From NCBI GenBank assembly GCA_013396915.1, contig VWZL01001969.1, positions 620,001 to 684,000 on the forward strand: a DNA stretch of 64,000 nt. The letters run 5' to 3'. Every line of letters begins with the position of its first letter. The first letter of the stretch is position 1. A program made the translations under genes and the position numbers. Below, piece by piece: positions 1 through 13,395 of the stretch. The stretch is from Stercorarius parasiticus. Lineage: Eukaryota; Chordata; Aves; Charadriiformes; Stercorariidae. The notes under the pieces are model-generated. The model was given only the letters and a program-made list of their open reading frames with translations. It was not told where the DNA came from and ran no database searches.

Positions 1-3000
1 AAATATTGAATTAAATCGAAGTAAATAGATGTAGACTTCAATCATCTAAAAATTTGACCTAAAAGGAAGGGAAATTCTGCAGCTGACCTACCTGAAAACC
101 CCCATCATGCTTGCACCTGCCTATCCTTTGAGGTACATTTAGTTTAGTTCCTATAAAATAAAGACATGCATCACTAACAGGACATACTAAAGTGTAGAAA
201 CTAAAACTCCAAAGCTACCATCTTGTCTTCAGAAACCTTAAACTATGATTTCAAAATGCTCATTGTTATGATGCAGTCCCATTGTTTCTTTGCTACATAC
301 ATTTTCTCATTAGATTAAAAGGTGGTTGGAAAAGCGGACATCCCCCTGTATTTTACCTGTGCAGTGCTTTGAGCAATGAAATATTTATCTCCAAATGGAG
401 ATTCCAGGCTTTATTACTACATGAATAATAAATGTAACTTGAATTATAACCTCCCAAAGACCTATTTACCAGTCAATTTTTCTGTCTGTTCAGCATTGTA
501 CTTCCTGACTACAGCCAATGATAATATTTTCTTACTTTACAATAAAGCTTGTATTTTAAATAACCTCACTGTTCTAGGTATCAGTTAACTGTTCTTTCTC
601 CCCTTGTTTAAAGTACACCACTTACTTAAATTAAACTACTTATTTTTAAAAAATTCTCTCCCTCAACTCAAGAAAAGTTGCTGTTAGCAACTTAACCTAA
701 TGAGCAAGTTACCCCAGTGGATGAAACATCCAAATGTTTAACTTAAATGAAGAACAGAACTTGCTCTGATCTTAGGGCATCATTTGGCGGGTAAAACCAG
801 CAGATGAAAAAATCGATTCTCATGACAAGCACCTACAAAGACAACACCTTTTATATTCCTCAGATAGATACACACTCCACTTTTTACAAACCACTTTAGG
901 TCAGTGGACTGTGCTTCTACTCAGCACAGCTTAATAGAAGAGAAAAAAAGATTTTATTGAATTTTTTTATAGAGAGGAGAAAGAACTGAGACAACACAAT
1001 TTGCTTGTCTACTCACTTATAAGTTTTCCCTGATTCCTCTACATAACTGAAGAGAAGCTAATTTCTAAGGATATTCAAAGCGCTACTTAGCCCAGACATA
1101 CTGTCAATTCTGGAACAATCTCTCTCATGCTAAAGATGCTTAGCATTGGCTGCCCTCTAAAAGGCATTCCGTAAAAATAACTAAACTTAGTAAGCCGATG
1201 TAATAGAGTAAGTCAAGAGCATTTGTGTTTAGTCACCTTGGATTTTTAGGTATTTTTAGATAAATCCCTCTCTGTATATTTAAGTGGATGTTCCTTTGGG
1301 AACATTACTAAGCAGTGGTGCTACAGGGAAGAGTCTACTACATAAAAAGCTAAAAAAAAAAAAAAAGAAGTTCCTCAGCCATTGTGCACTTATCTTGGGC
1401 ATTCTAAGATGGACTGCACTTTCCAAGTCTGACTAAAACATTAAATGGAAAAGCTACAGTTGCCTTCTTAGTTATACGGGCTTCACATCTCCCATTGTGT
1501 CTCAAACTCTTAGAGTTGAAATGTCCAATAGGCCAGAAAATTGGAAAAACTGAAAAAGAAATGACACTTTACTTAAGCCTGTTGATTAGGCTAAAAGCTT
1601 CCAAATGCTAAGTACTAAAGATAAGGCATACTTCCCAACAGTGGAATATTGAATATTGAGTTATAACAATTACAAGTGCCATTTCTGAGCCTTCTAAGTG
1701 ATGAGTGGTTTCATTACAGACAATGTTGACAGCATGACAGCTCTCTGTGAGACAGTATAAATACCTGCCATACAGCTAATACAGTGTGCTTACCTGCTGC
1801 TGGCAGCCAGAAAAAACTATCAATACATACGACAAGATACTAGAATGGGCTTCCTAAATTAACAGATTCAGCCCCTACTGTCAGCCAGCTATATCACACA
1901 ATCCCCTTCATAAACTGCTGGGGAGAGAGGGACTTTTTACTCCCATTACTTATCCTGAAAGGACATTGCAGAACTTCAAACATCTGACATTTAGAAACTT
2001 CTGATTTCCTGCCTAAATGTAATTATAATACAATTTGTTCTTATGCTAAATTTTCCTTTTGAGTAAATGGTTGTTTTCCCTCTCTGGTGTTTTTCAACCA
2101 ATGCATCTGTATGCAGCCACTGCATTTCCTCTAAGCCTTAGCTTTGTTAAGCTAAACAGACCAAGTTATCTTATTCCTTCTTTCTTAGGATAAAAAGACT
2201 TCATCCTAGACTGTTTGCCTTTGTAGATTTTTTCTGGCTTATATTCCAGTATTAATTAATCCTTCTCAAACAGAAGCACCTGTACATAGTGAGAACAGTA
2301 TATAGTATTGTAGACCTTACAGCATGGATCCACACATCCTCATGTCTACCCATCCAACTCATCAAAGATTATTTTTTTATGGCTGCATCATGTAGTCAGA
2401 TCTTTCATATTGCTCCTAATATTTGAGTCTTCTCTGCCACTGGCATTTTGAACAGGTAATCTCCCAGTTGATAGCAAACATTCTTGTTTTTATCTGCCTA
2501 AATTAGGACTTTGTATTTTATATCACTAAATTGAAATCCATTTCTACAAGGAAGGTAGTTTAGCTCTTCTCATACATTTGCAAGTCCCTTTGGGGAATTC
2601 AATATTTTCCATCTTTGGGGCATCATTTTACCCCTTAGTTCTTAGCAAAAATACACAATAAAACTGGTTACTACCTCAACTGAGGAGCTTCGTTATTATT
2701 CCTTCTCCAGTATTATATATCAGCATAACCTCTTTTTAATACTAATTGTGGTCCTTTCGGCCGTTCCTCAAGTCTGTTTATATTTTTTACGCTAATACCA
2801 GTTTTAAAATTATCTCGCATGTAAGTTTATGTAAATATAACATGCTCTATCTCAAGCCTCTTCCCGGTCTGCAACTATGATATTCATGTAATTTTCTTTA
2901 GTATAAGATACTATTGCTTTTTTCAGGAGACACTTACCAGAACCCAAACCACAAAAATGGTGGTTTCCTGCACATTAAGAAGATTTTTTAAGAAGTTATT

Positions 3001-3166
3001 CTGGTAAATAATACAGTAATAGAGTCAAGAGCTTCTAATATCTTGTCATGGCAGACTATCCATACAGATATTTCCACACAGTAGACAGAGCCTAAAATTT
3101 TGTACTAATGAGGGCCCTCCTTTTCTTCCCCAGTCCTTTTCTTCCCCATTCGCACCCCTTCCTTCT
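1..3166. other. AT-rich non-coding stretch, probably intronic
   Basis: No gene is recognised here. The open frames are short and have no coding character. The stretch holds an A15 run (1352-1366) and two strong minus-strand 5' splice-site look-alikes: cttac at 1789-1793, read on the minus strand as CAG|gtaag, and cttac at 2933-2937, read as TCTG|gtaag. Neither has a convincing partner acceptor bounding a clear coding exon. The minus-strand direction of these sites agrees with the leftward transcription inferred from base composition. The part around 2.24-2.9 kb vaguely resembles antisense CR1 but is too decayed to call. Confidence 0.5.
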
Positions 3167-3718
3167 TGTGGTGGGTTGGCCCCAGCCAGCAGCTGCGCCA
3201 CACTGTCACTCACTCACTCACCCCAGCCAGCAGGATGGTGGACAGATCAGGAAGAGCAAAAGTGAGAAAACTCGCTGGTCCAGATAAAGTCAGTTTAATA
3301 AGTGAAAGAAAGTGGAAGAAAAAACCCAGAACAAGTGATGCGAAGGCCATCACTCACCACTTCCCTCAAATACACCGATGTCCAGCCAGTCTCTGTGCAA
3401 TGGCTGCCTCCACAAAACCCCCATTCCCATATTTTTTATTGCTGAGCATGACGCTATCTGGTATGGAATATCCCTTTGGTCATTTTGGGTCAACTGTCCA
3501 CACTGTGTCCCCTCCCAACTTCTTGTCCACCCCCCGCCAACTTGCTGAGGGAGCAGAGTGAGAAAAAGAGAAAGCCTTGCCACTGTGCAAGGGCTGCTCA
3601 GCAATAGCCAAACACTGGTTGGTGCGCTGTCAACACTGCTTTACTCACACATCCAAAACACAGCACCATATGGGCTGCTATGAAGAAAATTAACTCTGTC
3701 CCAGCCAGAGCCAGTACA
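3167..3718 (+). mobile_element. Solitary avian endogenous retrovirus LTR
   Basis: A block of about 550 bp begins TGTGGTGGGTTGG and ends CCAGAGCCAGTACA, so it has the TG...CA termini of an LTR. The text matches, from memory, a common avian ERV LTR: opening TGTGGTGGGTTG, internal 'cagtttaataagtgaaag', and the closing 'taactctgtcccagcc' block. Base composition is visibly more GC- and CA-rich than the flanks. No gag, pol or env sequence and no second LTR lie on either side, so it is a solo LTR left by LTR-LTR recombination. The immediate flanks (CCTTCT before, CCTCCA after) do not form a perfect target-site duplication, so the ends may be off by a few bases or have mutated. Open frames inside it (3166-3561 plus, 3350-3604 minus) are fortuitous. 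The family and ERV class (probably ERVL- or ERVK-like) cannot be fixed without a repeat library. Confidence 0.8.
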
Positions 3719-6494
3719 CCTCCAAAGCCATGGCCAAAGCTTTCAAACTGCAGACAAAGAGAAGGAGTCACATACACTTTCAGTTGACTAAAAGAATCTT
3801 GCTTTTCAGAGAAGTTGTCATACTAATTTACATGTCGTGTCTGCTTTCAAGGACAGCACATCAGTGCTGCCAGCATGTGAAGGAAAAACATGAATGGTGC
3901 CAGAGTTCTCATTCACTCATTCTTTAATAATAGATACTTTAAGGTTTACTGAGGTCGGAACCACACATACATCCATAGTACAAGAAAGCACTAAAACAAT
4001 GTATTTGTTGAGATAAAGAGGCAGGAAAAACAAACAAAAAAGACACCCATGCTGTAGCTGATTTTACTTTTAAAAGAGTCCATTAGATGTCTTTTGGCAA
4101 ATTACTTACACAGTTATTTAAGCCAATGGACAGCTCAGGGAATTGTTTCCGTGGCTTCTAATAGAATTCTAAATTCCTTTATTCGACTTCTTTTATTGCC
4201 ATTGGTTGCATCAGACATCTGGGAACAAGTTAAAGAAAACCCAACAATAAAAAAGAAGATTTTTGACTCTGAGGTCAGAGAATAAAAAGCTGCACTCAGA
4301 GATCAAGCCTACCACAATGAAGAAGGCGTATCCGGCAAGGAAAGGAGGACCCCTTCTTTTTTCCCAGGGCAATACCATTTTCCTATGTGAATATATACAA
4401 AGAGCTCAAATTATTCATGCAAACATTTCCATTAGGGTCAACAGGAGTGCAGTGAGCAGGATGTGTAATAGCATTTCCTTGAAATCAGCAGGGACTAGGA
4501 ACTCTGTTGTGCTAGATATAGTTTATACACACTGAAAGGTCTTTTGGGCTTTTACTGTCTAAACTATAAAAAACTAAGAGGAAGAGAGAAAGAGAGGCAC
4601 AATGCAATCGTACCTTCAAGTATATAAACGTTAGTTTCTCATTGTACACATCTTTAATTTTTTGCTGGACCAGGGCCAAACTGACTTGACAAAGGTCATA
4701 TACATAATTTCTGTGGAAGAGTTAAACATTGAGTTACATTATTTTAAAATCCAAGGTATATCAGTATTCAGCCCCAGACAGTTAATCCTGTTGTGCCAAA
4801 TCCAGTCAATAACATGCTACACACATTTGAATCTGTAACAGCAATTTTACTGTATCTTCATAAAGTGATAAAAAAGATTAAGAATAACAAAAAAGATCTA
4901 ACAGTACATGAAAAGATTTTTTTTCCTTAATTTAAATGATGGAAAAAACCTAGAAAGAATAAAAGCAATCAGGTCAGATTCCTCGATAGCACCTGCTATA
5001 TATTATTCATGTCCCTAAAGCATTTATAATGAGTAAAACCATTCATTTTAAAATAAATATTGTAAAACTGCCTCATTTACTATCATTTTAAATGTACTTA
5101 CCTGTAAGGCATATGATAACATTCTCTATGGCAGAACAGGGCTATCTTTTTTTTTTCCCTAATCAAGCCAAATATCTGCTAGAACAAGTTAAAATCAAAT
5201 CCCCCTCTTAAGCAGTATTTGCAGTATGTAGTCTTTCCAGAATAAGTGGTTGCATGTTGCATTTGTGAAGTTTCTGAAGTCATGGTTGGACCACATGACA
5301 GGGCATAGCATGAACTCTTTGACTGAAGCAGCTACAATGCAAAAGGAAATAACAGTGTCACATCAAACAGGAGGTATCTGATGGAAACCTCCTGTGACAA
5401 ATTAGAACCTCTTTGGTCTCTGAAAAGTGGGTAGCAAAGCAATGCCCTAAGTAAGATTCACTATTCATCAGTCCTTGTATTTGCAATGTTTTTCAGTCAT
5501 TTATTTCTGGTTTTGCCTCATTCCTCCTCAAATCATGTAGTTAGCAGGAGCTGCCAGTCTCTAAGGAATGTGCTATCTGATGCAGTATCTGATGCTGGAT
5601 TTGTTTTGTTCTGTTCATAACAAAAATGGATCACTTCAAAAGTAGAATCAGCTACAACAGTGATGTCTTTGTTTTGTTTAATTTGCTCAGTTTTAAATGC
5701 TGGAGATGGATTCAATTTAGATCTGTAAGTAAGAAATAATACACCCAAATAAATACATGGACACTCTTCCTTTTTGTCAGAGGAGATAGGCTATTATACA
5801 AAATGTGTGTTTTTACACAGATAGTACAACACAGCTTATGGAAATCCTATAGAGCCCTTATAAAACTCTGTTCTAAGAGTTGACAGGACCTTACAGCACT
5901 CAACATCTCACAGAGCTGAGCTCTTCAAATATATAAGTCATCTACACATACATTTATGTAATTACATGCCAAAGACCCTTAACAGTTCTTAAATAGCGAA
6001 AAACAGCCATGTCCACCAGACCCCACCCACATGACCAACTTCCATACGTATCTATATGCATTTGCCTCAGGAAATGCATTATTAAGGACCTGCCAATCAT
6101 TTTTTCTGGATTATAAATATTTTTCTATGAAGTACTGAGAAATTTTTAGCAATTGCATAACTGCAGCTCATCTGGGAATTACTCAAACCCCAAACAGTTT
6201 CCTAGTTTAAGTTTTATCTCCCTAAAAAGCTGCCTTATCTTTATTTCATATAGCAATGCTTCCTCATATAATTAAGTAAGTAAAAATAAACAACTGAACT
6301 CTAGTCGTTACGGTAAATTGTTCTACATAGATTGCTGCCATGCATTGCTTCATTTCCACAATGGTGGTTCACTGCATACTGACAACTGAAAACTGTTCCT
6401 TTAGAAATCTCTTTCCACATGCCTTAGTCTTCACTCACCAATAGCTTACTTATTTATCTTTTCAGTATAGACACTGACAGGTCACATGTATCAG
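3719..6494. other. AT-rich non-coding stretch, probably intronic
   Basis: No recognised gene. Only low-complexity T runs (around 4918 and 5149), scattered short open frames and one candidate minus-strand exon at 5102-5178 (listed separately) stand out. A 19-mer at 5888-5906 recurs at 29,143-29,161 (see findings). Confidence 0.5.
5102..5178 (-). other. Candidate 77-nt exon on the minus strand (unidentified)
   Basis: Read on the minus strand, a good 3' splice site (pyrimidine-rich stretch ending cttgttctag) is followed by 77 nt and then a near-perfect 5' splice site, TTACAG|gtaagtac. One frame is open throughout, beginning QIFGLIREKKK and ending HMPY plus a split codon. The direction fits the leftward gene predicted from the CpG island. 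I do not recognise the peptide. An open frame of this length between splice-like sites is expected by chance fairly often, and it could equally be a non-coding or cryptic exon. Confidence 0.2.
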
Positions 6495-6495
6495 A

Positions 6496-6665
6496 ACATA
6501 AAAAGTTGTCATGGCAGATCAGACTACTGGTCCATCAAGCCTGGTATTCTGTCTTTGCTATATCTCAGAGGAAGGTGCAAATCCTCATAATGCAATAAGC
6601 AATTATGCAATGGTATCCATAAGGGCAACATTTCTTTTCCACTTTGACAATCAGCTTATACAGAG
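6496..6665 (+). repeat. Ancient sauropsid interspersed repeat relic
   Basis: Phrases such as 'cagatcagactactggtcca', 'tcaagcctggtattctgtct' and 'cagaggaaggtgcaaatcc' strongly resemble a very old repeat widespread in turtle, crocodile and bird genomes. That repeat reads roughly as gtcagaccaatggtccatc, then cccagtatcctgtct, then cagaggaaggtgcaa. The resemblance is from memory. The copy is heavily mutated, as expected for an insertion predating birds. I am not certain of the family name, so I give none. The edges are approximate. Confidence 0.5.
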
Positions 6666-9633
6666 AAGCAAAAGATGCTATTAAGCTTTAAACAGTTTCC
6701 TATGCTGTGCATGACAGAGTCCCCTCCCTATGATTGATATTCAACAGGACACTGTCATAGCTAATAGGCTCAAAATCTAATTTGGCCAAAAAAGAACAAG
6801 ACTAAAAAGCAAGGCTAGCAATAAAACTGTTTTTCAAAATGAAGACTGAAATGTAGAGAAAAAGCTGGATTTACTTTAACTTTGTTAAAGTTTTATGTGC
6901 AAGCTGTCCGATGATTTCAGATTCCCACACAACTAATAAGGACAACAAAACAAATTTCAAGATCATATGTTAAGAGCCATTTGGAACGGTCATGGAGTCC
7001 ATGACCTACGGTAAATTCTGAATATTAGCCTTTAATGGCAACAATCATTCATATAAAGATACTGCTTTAATTCATGTTTCCTGGTGGTATTTTGCATGTC
7101 AGCTCCCCTGAAAAGGACTGTCCAAAATAGTAGCAGTGATGTTTTACTGAAATTAATCAAAGCCTATAATCCCATTATCCTGTGATTCTAGTATTTCTGG
7201 ACCTACTGCTCAACTGCCTGCTGAGCTTGGAATAACTCAATTTACGTAATTTCCAGTCTACTTTGTAATTATTTTCCATAATTTATAGCAGATTATGCAG
7301 AATGTCTCACAGAGATCAGCAAACCATCTGAACTCTCTCTAGCTCTGACAAAAATCATTGAGATGTCAGATGACTCTGAGTTCAGATTTCCTTTCTATTA
7401 ATGGCTATTGCCATTCCTTGGAACCCTTATTTTTATCCAAAATCTGACATCTCCCTTGAAAGGAGTCAGCTATTAATCCATGCTGGCATTTGAACTTAAT
7501 CAGTGGGAAGAAAGAGCAGAAGTAGAAAAATGAGAAAGAATATCCAGACAACATTTAGGAAAAAGGAAGTTGTATAGAAATTTGTAATAGAAAGAAAAAA
7601 CAAGTATGTTTTCAGGGACAAATGAGCAACCTATTGAAGGTTATTAGCTTTGTATTTTATACTAGAATGTGTTATTTCCCAGAACATTTGAAAGATCAAA
7701 AAACACAGGAGAGGAATTTTTCCGAGTTCTGTAAATGGAAACAACTGGAAGTAATTACCTGAAACCAAAAACAAAGGAATTAATGAGATAAAAGCAGAGA
7801 GCGAGCTGTTAGTTTCCAGAACATCAGTTAAATACGGTATGTCAAGCTCAATAAAGTGTAAGAAATTGGAAAGTTCTTAAAAACAGATAAAAGAACATTA
7901 GCAAATACAATGTGTGGGAGAAGGAGATTCTACGTTCGTAGCAGGATAGACATGCCCTGACTGGTCTTTTCTATTTATAATTGTTGCAATTCTGTGCATG
8001 TAAGTAACACGACAGGAGAATTAAAAAGTTACTGACTTTTTTGAATAAGTACATATAAATGAGTACATTTATGATTAATTTCCATGAAAGCAAATGTAAA
8101 ATAAACATTTTAAATATGATGTGCATTGGGTTATCTGCAGTACGTACATAATTCTAAAATAAATCTAAAAGGGAAATGCCTACAGGCTTCTAAGTTTATA
8201 GGAGCCAGTATTGTTTGTCCAGAGTTTGCTGTTAAATTAGTCTCTATTTTAGCAGCTGTTTTCATACAGGACATTTTCACCAAAGGGTTGCTTGTGGGAT
8301 TTTCAGTGATACGACAACCTAGGAATGTTGGTATAAAATAGACAACTAAAAGTTGTGTGTATGTCTTCAAAAGGGACTTTACTGTTTTTAAGCACCTTCA
8401 CAATAAAAGACCAATCTAGAGCTCTCCAGAAAATTGTCAAAGACCCACCGATGCATCTCAGAGTATGTTTGAACCTAAGCAACTCTAAGTCTGCTGCAAT
8501 CATCCACGGTTACACCTATCTGAGCTGACAGGATGGGTCTGGTAATTACTACACTATTGATACCATCCTTCCTTTTCAACCCCAACTTCAGCAGGCAAGG
8601 GCAAGATTAGATTTACTGAAGTAAACATTTCATCTGCCTGATCTGATGGACTGATATAACTCCACCTGCAGCATTTATAGGCAACAACTAACAGTAAATT
8701 AGCCAGCATACAAAAAATACCCTCTTTCCTGCTGGCATCCTATATCTCATTGATAGATCTCCCTGTAATATACATAAAAAGATGACATTTCTTTAAGCAC
8801 TGGCTTTGTCACTTGGCAGTAACCCTAGCTCCTAATGACTTCAAAAAAACAAGTCTTCAAACCACTAACTTGTATATTATTTAGCCAGATTTACTTAAAC
8901 TTCAGGCATGTCCTAAATCACCTGCTACTCTCCTAAACTATATTGGTAACATAAAAATATATAATGTGATCGAACACAGTAAATTGATGATAATCCATTG
9001 CCATCCCTATACAGACACATTTTCCAGCTTGCTAAGATCTAAATGATTGCCTCTAGGGCCTCTACCATGTGCAAATGTGAGGCTGCTAAGGGTCAATGGG
9101 TTATAACCTGAAACTCTCAGTCACACCTCTCCAGCCTGGGCTGATGGAGTCTGTCTTAAAAGTTTTTGTCCACTGATCCTTCTCTAGCAACAAATAAGAA
9201 AAGATACTTAGAAGGAAATAGTATCTCAGCTATAAATCTGGTCAATATGCAGTTCCACATGTTTGGATGAAGCCACCCAATCTTTCCTTGTATCTCATGC
9301 TTGTTAGGCACTTATGTCTAAGGAGATACAATTGCCCATGAGAAATATATTCCAGAACGTCTAAGAAGAAAGTAATTTCAAACCAGAGAGCTAATAAGGA
9401 ATGCATTAAAATTCAAGGCTCTCAGCTGTACTAGAAAACTCAAAAGTTTGACTGCATCTGCTTAACATTGGGCTGTATCTCCAGGGATAACCAAGTATGT
9501 CTTATTGCTTCCAATCCACAGGGACTGTTAGGGGTCAAAGACTGGAGTGACGTGAGAAGGGGATTTGGAGACTGTCCTCTTGAATATTGCTTGAGATTGT
9601 TAATTTTTTTATAATGATGGCAAAGAGCAAGGC

Positions 9634-9698
9634 AAAAAAAAAAAAAAAAAACAAAATCAAAAAAAAAAAACCAAAATCCAAAACAAAACAAAAAAACC
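9634..9698. repeat. A-rich low-complexity tract
   Basis: A run of 18 A, a short interruption (caaaatc), then 12 A and a decaying (A)nC-rich tail. It creates a spurious Phe-rich open frame on the minus strand. There is no recognisable retroposed sequence upstream on either strand, so I do not call it a retrocopy tail. Confidence 0.85.
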
Positions 9699-11338
9699 AA
9701 GCAGTCTTATTTTAGTGTTTGGACAACCCACAGAACACCTGAATTCCAGAAGAAAAAGTATCTGCCTGTTTTCTAGCAGACATTTCATGTAGAAATAACA
9801 TTGATTAGACTGGACAAACTGCTTTAAGTTCATTGAATCATGTTCCACATTTGGTCCCAGTTCCATTCTGGTTGCAGTTCAAGTTGGTTTTTGTCACATT
9901 CACAAAGCCTTGAATAGCCTGGAATCTTAGTACATTGGAAAGTGATTTCCTTAAGTTTCACTGTAGAATCTTCCACTGATGACTTGTTTCATTGGCCATC
10001 TACAATGGCTTCCGGAGGTGGTAGATCCTGGTAACAGCAGGAGTGATGGCAGAAGACAGAACATAGAAGGAAACTGAGTTTTTGAAATGACTTAATAAAA
10101 TTAAAGGGTAAAGACAAGGAAAATAACAGTTCTAGAAAACTTGATTTTTTTTCTTATTAAGTCTAGATCTTGGAAGAAGAAGTCTCAGATTACTTAAATC
10201 AAAACTTCCCTGAATTCATGTGTGTTGATTGATACTCCCTCCTGAGATCTTTTCTGTTAATACTTCTTATTTGATAAGAGATATGCAATTCACTCTCTTT
10301 TGTGATCCTGAAGGATTTGAATTTTACAGCTGCAGAAAGCAAATGTAACTGATCCAGCTTTGACTTTTCAGCTCTGTCTCACAATGTCTATACGTTGCCA
10401 GAGAGCAGACCCGGGTGAAGTGATGAAGATGTATTGTTATTTTTCACATTTGCAGGTTTAGGTTGTTGGGGTTTTTTTTGTAAAAGGACTACATTTCTGA
10501 ATAAGCAAAAACTTTCCCATGTTCCAGTTAGAGTGCTTTCCATTTAAATAGATGTCTGACAAAAGAAATATTTTCCCATCAGGAAGCCTACACTTTCTGA
10601 CTTCCTAGAGCAAGACTTGTCTCATAGCACATATAAATGCTTCCACTATGTCTTTTGCTCCAGTGTTGTAGGTTGGCATATGCATCAGGTCAAATGACTC
10701 AGTGCATGTCCAGTGGCTGTATTTACCATTGTGTAGCTTATTATTTTAAAAGACCTTGTACAGATGTCTTCCTTTCTCGTAAGAATTTCTCTTCAAATAT
10801 TTTTTTGTCATGCATAACATGTCCTTGTTCAAGAAAAGCACCTCAGAGAAAGCAGTCTGTCTGGTAAGTTTAAAATACTTTAAAGTCAGCGTAGCCCACT
10901 TCCATAAAGACTTATGTATTATATATCTGCAAAAAAGAAACGGCATTTTGTTAAAAGATCTTCAGCTCCATGGAGTAAAAATACATTAAAATAGCAAGTG
11001 ATTTGAGAGGGGAAGGTAAAAGATGGAAGGCAGTGTAGGACACAGAAGATGCGATAATTCTTCTAGTAAGTAATGAAGACGTTTAATCTGATAAAGTCTT
11101 GTAAGAGTCAATTTAGGAATTCTATTGTATTTTGTCAATTCTAAATAGTCAAGCACCAAACTCAAAAAACCCCATAGAAGTAAAGGTGCTTTTCCTCTTT
11201 TTGCAATAGGAATACTATCCATAGACACTCTATTTCCAGAAGTTTCCAGTAACAAGATGAGAAGACTTAGAGGTCACTGAAATTCCAGATGGATGGACTC
11301 CTCTGAGACTTTTGCAGTGCTTGAAAGATTGCACATAC

Positions 11339-11399
11339 CGTCTCTGTTGTACAAACTCAGTGGGACGACAGATTGCAAAATGTCAGCAGTTCCAGACAA
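11339..11399 (-). other. Weak candidate 61-nt exon on the minus strand
   Basis: On the minus strand the segment ends at AGACG|gtatgtgc, a good 5' splice site, and begins after gaggtgcttgcag, a mediocre 3' splice site. Only one frame is open, beginning LSGTADILQSVV. The peptide is not recognised. The weak acceptor and short length keep the confidence low. Confidence 0.12.
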
Positions 11400-13395
11400 C
11401 TGCAAGCACCTCAAAGATTCTCACCACAGTCAGATTAAAATTTTCCAGATGATACTTTAAATCACTTTTAAGGAGACATCATTTAGGGTAACCTCCAAAA
11501 TTCAGTTATTATTTAGCAACTAAAATTCCACTAAAACTTTCATTTACCATCAAACAATGCAAACATATGCTGAGTATTGTCCACACCTTAGCCAACCTGA
11601 TTTTTTCCTCTATTAATAACACAGAATAACAATATAAATAGACATCAGCCTGGAATTCATTGACCACAGGACTCTCAACCTTTTAGATTTTTGAATTAGA
11701 CCAAAGGGGACCTACTAGATCTGTTTAACCAGCAGGAAGCCTACAGGTAGCACTCATATGTGGTAATTCTACAGTCAAGAACCCTGTCTTTATTGCCCAC
11801 CTCATAAAAAACAGACAAGACCTACTGTAAATAATTTCTTGGTACTGGAAAATATTTCAGGATTTCAGACATGGGGTACTCTACAGTGTACCCTACAGAA
11901 AATTTCACTCATTTGAGGGTCTGAGGGGGAAAAGAGTGTTTGAAGCTGGTGATCTAAATCTCACAGTTTGAATTTGTTTCTAATAATAACAGAAGCTTCA
12001 CCTGCCTCCTGTTGAAGCAAGAGACTGTTTTGTCACACTTCATAAATTGCTGAAAACAGTTTCCTTTTTGTGAAGTTTTATAATCAGTCCTTTTTAGCTT
12101 TATAAAGAAGTCGCCAGTTTAATGTCTTCTATAAATCAAATGCCTCCCACTTTCAAACTTTAATTGCCAAAATAGTGACAACAGCTCTCTTTTAAGTAGA
12201 TAGAAAGTAAACTAAATTTGTTTTTAACACTCTGGTTTAACAGTTCCCATAAGTGAAATGTCACCTGGCTACTTGAGAGAGAAAAGATGCCAATTTCAGT
12301 GATTGCCTACATGATGTGTTTTCTTCATCCTTGTGTGATAATGCATGTAGCATTAATGAAGAGTAAACTTGATAAGGTACATTTCTGAGTATGTATATCC
12401 TTTTGAGTTTCAAATGAACAAGTTAATAAAATATTTTAAAGAAAGAAAAGAACAATTAAGGGTCACTTAAGAAAAATTACAGGTATGTACAACAGTACTG
12501 TCCATATTGTGAAGTCTGTCAAAGGTACTGGAGATTTATAGGAAATAGGGTATTTCATAGAATGTGTTGTTGCTTAAAGCAGTAGGCCTGATGTTGAAAT
12601 CACAATTCATATCCTAGTTCAAACTGTAAAATCAGATTTGAAAATAAGGATTATTTGGCTCCTAGTATTTGTTTGGGGTATCAAATAACAAAACAAATAC
12701 AGATACACTTAACTTAGGGCTGAAAATTTCATTTTGGCGTTGACCTGGAGTCTTTTGTTACACTAGTGATAATGTAGCAGAGATCCAACTAGATATTCAG
12801 TATTCCATATTCATTGCTCTGTTACACTGGCCATAACCACACTATAGTACTAAGGGTGCACATTAGTTAAAAATTAGGAATTTGACTCTTTGCTACCAAC
12901 ATTTTCCAGATTTTGTCCATGAGACACAGTTCCATGAGATGCAGTACAACAGCAGCAAATGACTGGGGCTATCTTGGGGGTAAAGAGGTATGAAGAGATA
13001 TACATATAAAGTTCACTTGGGACACAGCAGAGTAAAATTTCCAGAATGTTTTTAAAACTGTTGTTTTGACATCATACCAGCTCACAGGTCATTTCTGTTA
13101 AGATGAGGGAGTCAGACCTTGGAAAAGAAGCACATCCCCAGACGAGTTAGCAAATAAAAACAAGGAATAAGGACAGAGTAACAGTTGCACTGAGTCAGAT
13201 GAAGGAGCAATTGCTCAGTACTTCAAAGAAAGAACATGAGGAGACACTTGTGAGCAGTGTAAGGAACAGGACAAATACAGAATGTGATGCCTCCCAGGGA
13301 ATATTTTCCCAGCTTCCTAACGGTCAGAGACTTAGAAGCTTCTTTTAAGTTGTTACCTATTTAACAGTCACTAAAAGCCACTAAAAGACCTCTTA

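Larger units (their letters stand above)
6666..13395. other. Long AT-rich non-coding stretch, probably intronic
   Basis: No recognised gene or young repeat. Contents: an A-rich tract at 9634-9698, several short open frames without coding character, and a weak candidate minus exon at 11,339-11,399 (listed separately). Sampled lines show more C than G and A at or above T on the plus strand, consistent with a transcript reading leftwards. Confidence 0.5.

Noticed and set aside
2240..2900. Possible second antisense CR1/LINE relic
   Set aside because: A few phrases ('ttatatcactaaattgaaat', 'tttgcaagtccctttgggg') resemble antisense CR1 reverse transcriptase. The order of later landmarks cannot be followed and no ADD block is found.
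3166..3604. Open frames of 131 (plus) and 84 (minus) codons
   Set aside because: Both lie inside the solo LTR and start at non-ATG codons or within the repeat; LTR sequence, not genes.
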